Assembly (NCBI GenBank): GCA_022651245.1
Contig: JALCQM010000026.1
Location: 1 to 44,174, forward strand
DNA length: 44,174 nucleotides
Reading direction: 5' to 3'
From: Lactobacillus sp.
Lineage (GTDB): Bacteria > Bacillota > Bacilli > Lactobacillales > Lactobacillaceae
A program made the translations under genes and the position numbers. The notes under the pieces were generated by a model that saw only the letters and a program-made list of their open reading frames with translations, did no database searches and was not told the DNA's origin. Shown in pieces: positions 7,432-13,930 of the stretch. The stretch's first letter is position 1; each line of letters begins with the position of its first letter.

Positions 7432-7746
7432 CTATTCGTAAATGGTTTTGGCTAAATCGAAGGCGGACCAGGCTTTGGGCCAACCGGCGTAAAAGGCGAG
7501 GTGCGTGATCAAGGCCACCATTTCGTCTTGGGTCACGCCGTTGCCCTTGGCGATTTGCATGTGGGCCTTGAGTTGCGGGAACAAGCCTTGCGCCATTAAG
7601 GCGGCGCAGGTGATCAGGCTCCGGTCGCGGGCAGAGAGTTCACTTTCCTTGGCCCAGACCTCGCCGAAAAGGACATCGTCGTTTAAGGCGGCGAATTGTG
7701 GGGCGAAGTCGCCGAGTTGGTCGCGGCCTGCGGTTTGTTTTTTCAT
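7432..7746 (-). CDS. carboxymuconolactone decarboxylase family protein
   Basis: This 104-residue protein carries the AhpD/CMD fold core: LSARDRSLITCAALMAQG, then LKAHMQIAKGNGVTQDEMVALITHLAFYAGWPKAWSAF. The family includes decarboxylases and alkylhydroperoxidase-like proteins. It has one Cys in the core rather than the CxxC pair of true AhpD, so peroxidase activity of that type is unlikely. It starts 3 bases after the cupin stop, and this cupin-CMD pairing recurs in lactobacilli. GAGGAC precedes the start. Confidence 0.9.
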   Translation of the reverse strand: MKKQTAGRDQLGDFAPQFAALNDDVLFGEVWAKESELSARDRSLITCAALMAQGLFPQLKAHMQIAKGNGVTQDEMVALITHLAFYAGWPKAWSAFDLAKTIYE

Positions 7747-7749
7747 CGG

Positions 7750-8157
7750 TTAGTCCTCCAATGCTTGGTAATGGGCGTCCGACACTGGCTCGAGCCATTC
7801 AGGGGTACCGGCGGTGATGGCGATATGGGTGAACCAGCTATCTGCGGTCGCGCCGTGCCAGTGCTTCACGCCGTCATGGGTGATCACGACATCCCCGGCA
7901 TGGAGCTTGCGCGCCGGTTGCCCGGCCTCTTGGTACCAGCCGCTGCCCGCGGTGACCAGGAGCAGCTGGAAGCCGTCGTGGTGGATGTGCCAATTGTTGC
8001 GGCAACCGGGTTCGAACGTGACATTGCTGACGCCGACGTTGATCGCCGGGTCGGCCACGAGGGCTTTGAGGTAGCTTTGGCCGACAAAATATTGGGCGTA
8101 GGCGGTGTTTTTGTCGCCAAGAGCAAAGGGGCCAGTGGTAGTAGGTTGAGCAGTCAT
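7750..8157 (-). CDS. cupin-domain protein
   Basis: The 135-residue single-domain cupin has motif 1 GCRNNWHIHHDGFQLLLVTAG (metal-type histidines in HIHH, about 57-61) and motif 2 GDVVITHDGVKHWHGA. It probably binds a divalent metal and handles a small carbonyl or aromatic compound with the CMD protein encoded next to it. That role is inference from the pairing. AAAGGAAG precedes the start. The promoter at 8192-8226 shares two boxes with the alcohol dehydrogenase promoter. Confidence 0.9.
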   Translation of the reverse strand: MTAQPTTTGPFALGDKNTAYAQYFVGQSYLKALVADPAINVGVSNVTFEPGCRNNWHIHHDGFQLLLVTAGSGWYQEAGQPARKLHAGDVVITHDGVKHWHGATADSWFTHIAITAGTPEWLEPVSDAHYQALED

Positions 8158-8191
8158 CGAAAAACTTCCTTTCTAAATTGAGAATGCCTTT

Positions 8192-8226
8192 ACTCTACGC
8201 GTCGTTCGGGTATGTCGCCAATACTT
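8192..8226 (-). promoter_or_regulatory. cupin operon promoter with conserved boxes
   Basis: On the minus strand TTGGCG and TAGAGT (8192-8197) are 18 bases apart. AAGTATTGGC (8217-8226) covers the -35 and ACGCG (8198-8202) touches the -10. Both boxes recur at the same spacing before the alcohol dehydrogenase at 18558-18592. Confidence 0.55.
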
Positions 8227-8271
8227 ATTAAGCGGGAGAGCAATGCCTATAAAGCATGAATCGTCACAAGC

Positions 8272-8304
8272 AAAAGGCGCCTCGCATGTAAAACGGGACG
8301 CCTT
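8272..8304 (-). terminator. terminator after the SMR gene
   Basis: On the minus strand AAAGGCG pairs with CGCCTTT and the inner bases CCG/CGAGG extend the stem. The distal arm ends in TTTT, just past the SMR stop. Confidence 0.6.
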
Positions 8305-8310
8305 TGGTGG

Positions 8311-8628
8311 TCAGTGGCTGGTCACCTTAATGCCGATCAAGCCGACAAATAGGCAGCCAACGAAGACCCAAGTCAAGGGACTGACGCGATCGCCGAAGAA
8401 CAGCACGCCGACGAGCACGCTCCCGACCGCACCGATACCAGTCCAAATCGGATACGCGATACTCATTGGTAGCCGGCGCGTCGCTTCTGCCAGACAAATG
8501 AAGCTGATCAGCATGCCGCCGATCGTCAACGCGGTGAAGCCAAGTTTGTGGAAGCCATCGCTGAGTTTCATGGCCGTCGCCCAGACGACTTCGAACACCC
8601 CTGCAATTGTAAGATATAACCATGCCAT
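8311..8628 (-). CDS. small multidrug resistance (SMR/SugE-type) transporter
   Basis: The 105-residue protein has four membrane helices. MAWLYLTIAGVFEVVWATAMK carries the membrane Glu14 needed for proton-coupled export, and PMSIAYPIWTGIGAVGS is the SMR signature. The SugE/Gdx branch exports guanidinium-like compounds and other SMR proteins export quaternary amines; the branch here is not certain. The start was set at 8628 because GGAGG lies 9 bases upstream. The longer frame starts inside the leader hairpin. Confidence 0.93.
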   Translation of the reverse strand: MAWLYLTIAGVFEVVWATAMKLSDGFHKLGFTALTIGGMLISFICLAEATRRLPMSIAYPIWTGIGAVGSVLVGVLFFGDRVSPLTWVFVGCLFVGLIGIKVTSH

Positions 8629-8642
8629 AATCGTTTTCCTCC

Positions 8643-8758
8643 AAAAAAATACACCACCCGCCAACTCCTATTAAGCCTGAAGGAGTTGGGGATGGTGCCT
8701 GCCCGGCGGCAGATGATTAACCTGGCCTTAGGATAGCAAATCCAGTTGCGCAAAGCAA
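8643..8758 (-). promoter_or_regulatory. SMR promoter and leader with terminator hairpin
   Basis: Minus-strand promoter: TTGCTT (8753-8758), 17-base gap, TATCCT (8730-8735) with an extended TGC. The roughly 95-base leader contains a long hairpin (8652-8697; CACCA, CC and CAACTCCT pair with AGGAGTTG, GG and TGGTG) followed by seven T (8643-8649). The ribosome site GGAGG (8638-8642) comes immediately after the T run. This is the layout of a transcriptional attenuator. A CTGCC/GGCAG hairpin precedes it. I could not match known guanidine riboswitch cores. Confidence 0.65.
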
Positions 8759-8759
8759 G

Positions 8760-9800
8760 TTATGGCGCGGGGATGATGCCTAAGTCGATCATCGACTGGG
8801 CGGTGGCAATGATCGCTGTTTTGGCTGGGCGCGGTTGCCAGTGCAACAGGCGCTTGGCCTTGGCATTAGAAGTTTCGGCATAGGTCCCGGCCACAGAGGC
8901 GACCATTTTCAACATCGGGTCGGTTTTAGCGGCGAGGCGCAAGGCCGGCGTTGGGATCTCGTGGTTCGGGAGGTTGGCGGCGTAGGCAGGGAACGCGTCA
9001 CGCAAAATATTCGCGACGTCAAGCATCGACAGCGTCTCGCCGGTCGTGGCTAAGAAGCGTTGACCGGCGGCTTCTGGGCGGGTCATCGCCAGCAAGTGCA
9101 AGCTTGCCACGTCGCGCACGTCCACGTAGCCTGATGCTACTTGCGGCACCGCCGCCGTTTGGCCCGTCATGAGGTCTTTGATCTGGATGTTCGAGTGCGA
9201 ATAATCATTAGCCAACACTGGCCCCATTACGGCCACGGGGTTGACCGTCGCCAGCTCCAAGCCAGAATGATCTTGCGCAATGAAGTCCCAGGCGGCGTGC
9301 TCGGAGCGCGTTTTTGACTTCTGGTAAGGGTGCACGCCGGGCTGGGTCAGGTCTGACCAATCCGCTTCGGTATACGGGGTGTGCTGGTCGGGGTGGCCGG
9401 CGCCGATCGCGCCATAAGCCGAGGTCAAAACGACGCGGCGCACGTGGTGGTGACTGGCGGCGGCCAAAACGTAACGGACACCATTGATCGCCGGGGCAAG
9501 CATTTCTTCTTCATCTTTGAAAGCTAGCGTCGGCGTCGGTGAGGCAGGGTGGATCACATAAGTCGCGCCGGCGATCGCGGCGTCCCAATGTTCTGGGCGG
9601 GTCAAGTCGGCGGCCACGAGGCTTAAGTCGCTGAGGTCAGCGACGCCGGCTTGGTGGAGCATCGCTTCGATCAAGGGGCGCTTGGCCAAATCGCGCACGG
9701 TCGCCCGCACGGCATAGCTTTGTTGTAACAGTTGGACAATGATATGGCTGGCGATGAAGCCTGAACCACCGGTCACGACGACTAATTCTTTAGCTGGCAT
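8760..9800 (-). CDS. NAD(P)-dependent epimerase/reductase (extended SDR)
   Basis: The 346-residue protein has the Rossmann motif VVTGGSGFIASH at about 8-19 and the catalytic YQKSK (YxxxK). It has the length and the PVAVMGPVL block of dihydroflavonol-4-reductase/aldehyde-reductase-like SDRs. It probably reduces an aldehyde or ketone; the substrate is unknown. The start at 9800 is supported by AAAGGAG; a frame from 9863 runs through the promoter. It is divergent from a TetR gene, which probably represses it. Confidence 0.9.
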   Translation of the reverse strand: MPAKELVVVTGGSGFIASHIIVQLLQQSYAVRATVRDLAKRPLIEAMLHQAGVADLSDLSLVAADLTRPEHWDAAIAGATYVIHPASPTPTLAFKDEEEMLAPAINGVRYVLAAASHHHVRRVVLTSAYGAIGAGHPDQHTPYTEADWSDLTQPGVHPYQKSKTRSEHAAWDFIAQDHSGLELATVNPVAVMGPVLANDYSHSNIQIKDLMTGQTAAVPQVASGYVDVRDVASLHLLAMTRPEAAGQRFLATTGETLSMLDVANILRDAFPAYAANLPNHEIPTPALRLAAKTDPMLKMVASVAGTYAETSNAKAKRLLHWQPRPAKTAIIATAQSMIDLGIIPAP

Positions 9801-9820
9801 CAATTTTTCTCCTTTATTGC

Positions 9821-9900
9821 GATACAGTTGTAACGTCAGTGACAATACTGTACACTGTGCCAAGACCCGTCACAAGCTCAAAACGCGCATCTGTGACAGA
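9821..9900. promoter_or_regulatory. divergent control region with GTCACA-type repeats
   Basis: The 114-base gap between the SDR and TetR starts holds TTGTAAC-4-GTGACAA (9828-9845), GTCACAA near 9870 and TCTGTGACAGA (9890-9900), all built from GT(C/A)ACA half-sites. They would suit a TetR dimer acting on both genes. Promoter elements are not clear-cut. Confidence 0.5.
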
Positions 9901-9914
9901 ATGGAGAAATTGTA

Positions 9915-10475
9915 ATGGCAGCGACCCAACATGCACATGCACTGCGCAATGATTCCCAAGCCTACCTGACGACGGCGTTATTGCAGCTATTAGAAAAGCA
10001 ACCGCTCAACGAGATCAAGGTGACCACGCTGGTCACGCGTGCCGGTGTCAGCCGCATGGCGTTTTACCGTAACTACCAAAGCTTAGAAGACATCTTGAAG
10101 GCGTACTTCGCCCCGCAGATCACGCACTTGTTTGATTTGGTGATCGCCCATCAATCTGCAGAAGTGAAGCGCCAAGAGATGCAAAGCTTCTTTACGGTGT
10201 TTGCGGCGGACTTAAAGTTGGCGACCCAGCGGAATTACGAATACGTGATCCGCGACCTGTTTACGGCCAATATGGCGCGTTATTATGCAGATTGGCCGGG
10301 GATGCCGGCGACCACGCGCCGGTACTGGACGGTGTTCATGACCAACGGCGTGTACGGCATCTGGCGGGAGTGGTTGCTCAGCGGACAACACGAATCGCTG
10401 ATCGCCCAACACCAGCTGATCAAGGCGCTACAGGAAGCGACGGCTGCGGCCCTCGTGCAGCCTTTGCCGGAGTAA
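9915..10475 (+). CDS. TetR/AcrR-family regulator
   Basis: The 186-residue protein has an N-terminal TetR helix-turn-helix: TTALLQLLEKQPLNEIKVTTLVTRAGVSRMAFYRNYQSLEDIL at about 19-60. An all-helical ligand domain follows, with a C-terminal block (YGIWREWLLSG) of the TetR_C type common in lactobacilli. GGAG lies before ATG 9915. The adjacent divergent SDR gene is the likely target. Confidence 0.92.
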   Translation: MAATQHAHALRNDSQAYLTTALLQLLEKQPLNEIKVTTLVTRAGVSRMAFYRNYQSLEDILKAYFAPQITHLFDLVIAHQSAEVKRQEMQSFFTVFAADLKLATQRNYEYVIRDLFTANMARYYADWPGMPATTRRYWTVFMTNGVYGIWREWLLSGQHESLIAQHQLIKALQEATAAALVQPLPE

Positions 10476-10587
10476 CAAGGGCCTCAGCCCGCTTAGGCGT
10501 GACCGAAAATATCGCGTGGTCGCCCCCCAATGGTCAAACGCGATTATGATCGCTTCGCCTGAAGGACAAGATAATAAATTTACAAAG

Positions 10588-10614
10588 CACCCGACTCTAT
10601 CGTTGGGTGTTTTT
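10588..10614 (+). terminator. terminator before the toxin-immunity island
   Basis: GCACCC pairs with GGGTGT around CGACTCTATCGTT, followed by TTTT. Base composition turns clearly AT-richer from here on. Confidence 0.65.
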
Positions 10615-10650
10615 GTGTGCCAATAATTCAAAGATAGTTTTTTTATTTTT

Positions 10651-10729
10651 TTGAGCGTCAACATCGTGACTTTTCAGATAAAATAGCATACATAACAGAT
10701 GCAGATTATAGCAGAGCCGAGGTGTTCAG
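10651..10729 (+). promoter_or_regulatory. upstream region of immunity copy 1, duplicated before copy 5
   Basis: This 79-base stretch matches 13420-13498 base for base in length and at most positions. Shared elements are TTGAGC, TTTTNAGATAAAATA (the -10 TAAAAT is at 10679-10684) and CATAAC(A/G)GATGCA, then the GAGGT ribosome site. The -35 is unclear. Its conservation shows that the promoter was duplicated with the gene. Confidence 0.6.
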
Positions 10730-11161
10730 ATGAAGACACGTTACATCGTCATGATATTGGTTGGCATCCCGTTGGCTTTGTTGACAGTAGGTAGTCTTGC
10801 GACCGACCAAACCCCAGCTAAGTTATTAATGTCGAAGCCTGGTGGTCCGGGGATCGTTGATCAGCGGGAATACTTGCAGAAGCATGAAGCTGAGTTAGTC
10901 GCAGCGGTAAAACGGATGAATCCTAAGATTACCAGTGTGCAGTTTGACTGGAGCACGGTGGAGACTGGTGACATTGGGAATGGAACCCCCCAAGGCGGGG
11001 GCAAAGTGATTGATGTATACGGCAAGTTTAATCACATCAAGGGTTCTGGATTTATCTTACAGATGGATTTAACAGACGCCGGTATGCCTGACTTAAAGAG
11101 AATTTCAGTTCCAACTGATTTTCGTGTTCGTAAGGGTGATAAGGTGTCTTATTTTGACTAA
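10730..11161 (+). CDS. putative lipase-immunity protein, copy 1 of 5
   Basis: The 143-residue protein has a hydrophobic N-terminal helix (about 5-24) that looks like an uncleaved membrane anchor; there is no lipobox Cys. A PGGPGIVDQREYLQKHEAELV segment and an exposed domain with a core near 63-90 (ITSVQFDW, VETGDIGNGTPQGGG) follow. No enzymatic motif is visible. The immunity role is inferred because a close copy (copy 5) overlaps the lipase toxin gene. Copies 1 and 5 share the SKPGGPGIVDQ linker; copies 2-4 have PPESRPGGPGIVAQ. The fold may be DUF1310-like, but this is a weak impression. Confidence 0.75.
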   Translation: MKTRYIVMILVGIPLALLTVGSLATDQTPAKLLMSKPGGPGIVDQREYLQKHEAELVAAVKRMNPKITSVQFDWSTVETGDIGNGTPQGGGKVIDVYGKFNHIKGSGFILQMDLTDAGMPDLKRISVPTDFRVRKGDKVSYFD

Positions 11162-11214
11162 TTTACCAGATTTCAATAACTTTTTGCTGACTTGGGAAGC
11201 AGTGCTTACTAATT
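11154..11214 (+). pseudogene. frameshifted remnant of the toxin 5' end (after copy 1)
   Basis: Starting at TTG 11154, overlapping the copy-1 stop by 8 bases just as at the intact toxin, the sequence reads LTNLPDFNN, compared with LSNLQDFNN in the toxin. A one-base loss then shifts the frame, and FADLGSSAY (toxin: FADLASSAY) continues in another frame. After about 60 bases the homology stops and the next immunity leader begins. Confidence 0.8.
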
Positions 11215-11226
11215 TGAGGTATCTGG

Positions 11227-11649
11227 ATGAAGAATCGCTATATTATCATGTTGTTGATTGGTATCCCATTAGCCTTATTGGCAGTAGTAAGTTTCATGAT
11301 GAATCAAATGCCACCTGAATCGAGGCCTGGTGGTCCTGGAATTGTTGCTCAGCGGGAATACTTGGAGAAGCACGAAAATGAATTGGTTGAAGCAATTAAG
11401 GAGATGAATCCGAAAATCACCAGTGTGCAGTTTGACTGGAGCACGGTGGAGACTGGTGACATTGGGAATGGAACCCCCCAAGGCGGGGGCGAAGTGATTG
11501 ATGTCTATGGCCAGTTTAATCATATAAAAAGCTCTCAATTTGTTTTGCAGATGAAATTACGTAATGACAAAATGCCCGATTTAACTACAATCTCGGCCCC
11601 GAATGATTTTACAGTTGTAAAGGATCATGTGGGGATCGATTTTGAGTAA
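11227..11649 (+). CDS. putative lipase-immunity protein, copy 2 of 5
   Basis: The 140-residue paralogue of copy 1 has the N-terminal anchor (MKNRYIIMLLIGIPLALLAV), the linker PPESRPGGPGIVAQ and the same SVQFDWSTVETGDIGNGTPQGGG core. A 72-base block in the core (11419-11490) is identical to copy 1 (10931-11002), while flanking sequence has diverged, which suggests gene conversion. Ribosome site GAGGT is 7 bases before ATG. Confidence 0.75.
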   Translation: MKNRYIIMLLIGIPLALLAVVSFMMNQMPPESRPGGPGIVAQREYLEKHENELVEAIKEMNPKITSVQFDWSTVETGDIGNGTPQGGGEVIDVYGQFNHIKSSQFVLQMKLRNDKMPDLTTISAPNDFTVVKDHVGIDFE

Positions 11650-11664
11650 TCTACGGAATAGAGG
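11642..11664 (+). pseudogene. minimal remnant of the toxin start (after copy 2)
   Basis: TTGAGTAATCTAC at 11642-11654 repeats the toxin start (MSNL) at 13923, again overlapping the immunity stop by 8 bases. It then runs in frame into copy 3 through the ribosome site, so a read-through product beginning MSNLRNRGVW-MKNR is possible. Confidence 0.6.
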
Positions 11665-11671
11665 TGTCTGG

Positions 11672-12094
11672 ATGAAAAATCGCTTTATTATCATGTTGGT
11701 GATCGGTATCCCATTAGCCTTGTTGGCAGGCGGAGTTCTTATGATAAATCAAATGCCACCTGAATCGAGGCCTGGTGGTCCAGGAATTGTTGCTCAGAGG
11801 GAATATTTGCAGAAACATGAAGCGGAACTAGTCGCAGCGACAAAACGGATGAATCCTAAAATTACCAGTGTGCAGTTTGACTGGAACACAGTGGAAACTG
11901 GCGATATTGGAAATGGTACGCCACAAGGTGGGGGGAAGGTAATTGATGTGGATGCAGAGTTCAATCATATAAAGAACTCCCAAATGGTTTTACAGATGTC
12001 GTTTACAAAGAGCAAGATGCCTGATTTAAATACAATTTCGGCACCGATTGGATTCTCAGTACCGCGAGGAGATGGGGCTGTCTTGTTTGAGTAG
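11672..12094 (+). CDS. putative lipase-immunity protein, copy 3 of 5
   Basis: The 140-residue paralogue starts at ATG 11672, set by GAGGTGTCTGG just upstream as in its siblings; an open frame from 11627 is not supported. It has the membrane anchor, the PPESRPGGPGIVAQ linker and the core SVQFDWNTVETGDIGNGTPQGGG. The C-terminal third (MSFTKSKMPDLNTISAPIGFSVPRG) differs from the others, as expected if specificity lies there. No lipobox. Confidence 0.75.
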   Translation: MKNRFIIMLVIGIPLALLAGGVLMINQMPPESRPGGPGIVAQREYLQKHEAELVAATKRMNPKITSVQFDWNTVETGDIGNGTPQGGGKVIDVDAEFNHIKNSQMVLQMSFTKSKMPDLNTISAPIGFSVPRGDGAVLFE

Positions 12095-12155
12095 TTTTAA
12101 AAAGTTATATGCTGATCTTGCCTGTAGTACTAATACACGCCAATCTGGAAAGTGA
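12087..12155 (+). pseudogene. 22-codon remnant of the toxin 5' end (after copy 3)
   Basis: TTG 12087 overlaps the copy-3 stop by 8 bases and opens MSSFKKLYADLACSTNTRQ before a TGA at 12153. This aligns with MSNLINFENLYANLAESAYTHR of the toxin copy at 12580. Confidence 0.75.
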
Positions 12156-12164
12156 GGTATCTGG

Positions 12165-12587
12165 ATGAAAAGTCGCTTCATTATCATGTTGGTGATCGGT
12201 ATCCCATTAGCCTTAGTGGCAGGAGGAGTGCTTATGATGAATCAAATACCACCCGAATCGAGGCCTGGTGGTCCTGGAATTGTTGCTCAGCGGGAATACT
12301 TGCAGAAACATGAAGCGGAACTACTCGCGGCGGTTAAGAAGATGAATCCTAAAATCACCAGTGTACAGTTTGATTGGAAGAGTGTGGAGACCGGTGATAT
12401 TGGGAATGGAACACCTCAAGGTGGCGGGAAAGTAATCACAGTTGATGGAGAGTTCAATCATGTTGAGGACTCTCAATTTGATTTACAAATGGCGTTACGC
12501 AAAGATAAAATGCCAAATTTAAGCACGATTACAGCACCAAATGGCTTTACAGTTATAAAAAAAGGAACTTGGGTGAACTATGAGTAA
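12165..12587 (+). CDS. putative lipase-immunity protein, copy 4 of 5
   Basis: The 140-residue paralogue has anchor residues about 4-24, the PPESRPGGPGIVAQ linker and the core SVQFDWKSVETGDIGNGTPQGGG. The tail is distinct (ITAPNGFTVIKKGTWVNYE). It overlaps the broken toxin gene at 12580 by 8 bases, reproducing the layout of the intact pair at 13499/13923. GAGGT precedes ATG 12165. Confidence 0.78.
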   Translation: MKSRFIIMLVIGIPLALVAGGVLMMNQIPPESRPGGPGIVAQREYLQKHEAELLAAVKKMNPKITSVQFDWKSVETGDIGNGTPQGGGKVITVDGEFNHVEDSQFDLQMALRKDKMPNLSTITAPNGFTVIKKGTWVNYE

Positions 12588-13278
12588 TCTAATTAATTTT
12601 GAAAATCTATACGCGAATTTGGCAGAGAGTGCGTATACACATAGAGCAAATTCGTTTAATAAAAATAAATGGAAAACTGCAAATAATCGGAAATACGATT
12701 ATTCGGAATCTGCATGGTCGCCGAAACCCGACCCCGAACTCACCCTCGGCGGCACCAACCTGCCAAACGACGGTAAAGTTTATCTTCAGCGCGATCCCAG
12801 CCTGCACACGGTCAGAGTGACCGGCAAAACGCCAGAAGAAAACGGCGGCTACAAGTCGAACGCCTATCTCATCAAAGCGTATCAAAAAGGTCGCTTAACG
12901 GATGAGCGTGCGGGATTGAACGCCTATTTCCTGACGGATACCAAGACGTTGAACGACAAAACGCAAAACGCCTATCTCGCTGTACGCGGCAGTGATGCCA
13001 TCGGCGCCGTCAACGCCAATGATTGGATCCTTAATGATGGTGCTTTTGCGGTGGGAAACGCGTATATCCCCCAAGCCAAGCTGGCTTATACCGGTATCAA
13101 ACAAACACTCAAAGACATGCAACAAAAGGCACCTAACGCAAAGCTCAATGTCACCGGGCATTCGTTAGGAACGATGGTCTCGGCTCAAGCGATGGGCAAG
13201 AAGGCCACTTACTATGTGAACCCACTGGCTATCGTCAGTATGTGTAATCATTCAAAAAGGTTTAAAAAACAGTTTTAA
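12580..13278 (+). pseudogene. truncated, internally deleted copy of the type VII lipase toxin
   Basis: The 232-residue product aligns with residues 1-270 of the toxin at 13923, including the GHSLG nucleophile motif. Right after SAQA, 43 toxin residues (VAKLYQED to IKAV) are replaced by one Met, in frame. This removes the FDGPDV segment that may hold the catalytic Asp. The protein then ends at IVSMCNHSKRFKKQF, losing the whole helical C-terminal secretion domain. It is unlikely to be secreted or active. It could survive as a sequence donor for recombination. Confidence 0.85.
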
Positions 13279-13498
13279 ATGATTACGCATAGTCACGATA
13301 CTAGGACAGATTCAGCAAAGAAACACGGATGATAAATGCACATATTCTTTGGCGATATCGTTGGGTGGTCTAGCTAACTGATAGCATAAAAATAAAATAA
13401 AGATGATTTTTACGTATTATTGAGCTTTGATATCAACAATTTTAAGATAAAATAAATCTCATAACGGATGCATATTACATCGAAATTGAGGTATTTGG
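13279..13498 (+). promoter_or_regulatory. AT-rich gap with promoter of copy 5
   Basis: An AATCATT/AATGATT inverted repeat (about 13246-13284) ends the broken toxin and may act as a weak terminator. Positions 13420-13498 duplicate the copy-1 upstream region, with TTGATA (13427-13432) 15 bases from TAAAAT (13448-13453). Nothing coding is visible between. Confidence 0.5.
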
Positions 13499-13930
13499 AT
13501 GAAGAAACGCCACATCATCATGTTATTGATTGGTATCCCATTAGCCTTATTAGCAGGAGGAAGTCTTGTGACAAATCAAACACCAGATAAATTACTAATG
13601 TCGAAGCCCGGAGGTCCAGGCATTGTTGATCAACGAGAATACTTGCAGAAACATGAGGCTGATCTAGTCGCAGCAATAAAACGTATGAATCCGAAGATTA
13701 CCAGTGTACAGTTTGACTGGAGTACGGTGGAAACAGGCGACATTGGGAATGGCACGCCTCAAGGTGGGGGCAAAGTAATTGTTGTCTATGGCGAGTTCAA
13801 CCACATCAAGGGTTCGCAGTTTAGCTTACAGATGTCGTTAGACAAGGATAAAATGCCTGATTTAAAAACAATCTCGGCGCCGAATGATTTTGGAGTTGTG
13901 AAGGGTAAGGGGTGGAGTTATTTTGAGTAA
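13499..13930 (+). CDS. putative lipase-immunity protein, copy 5 of 5 (paired with intact toxin)
   Basis: The 143-residue protein has the anchor MKKRHIIMLLIGIPLALLAG, the linker SKPGGPGIVDQ shared with copy 1, and the core SVQFDWSTVETGDIGNGTPQGGG. Its stop overlaps the toxin TTG start by 8 bases, so toxin translation is coupled to immunity translation. In S. aureus a membrane-associated immunity protein blocks TslA. Facing the outside of the membrane would fit protection against a secreted lipase; this is inference. Confidence 0.8.
   Translation: MKKRHIIMLLIGIPLALLAGGSLVTNQTPDKLLMSKPGGPGIVDQREYLQKHEADLVAAIKRMNPKITSVQFDWSTVETGDIGNGTPQGGGKVIVVYGEFNHIKGSQFSLQMSLDKDKMPDLKTISAPNDFGVVKGKGWSYFE

Noticed and set aside
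8643-8758. Guanidine riboswitch before the SMR gene
   Set aside because: I looked for the guanidine-I core, the ACGR loops of guanidine-II and the pseudoknot strings of guanidine-III; none is convincing. Kept only as a terminator-containing leader.
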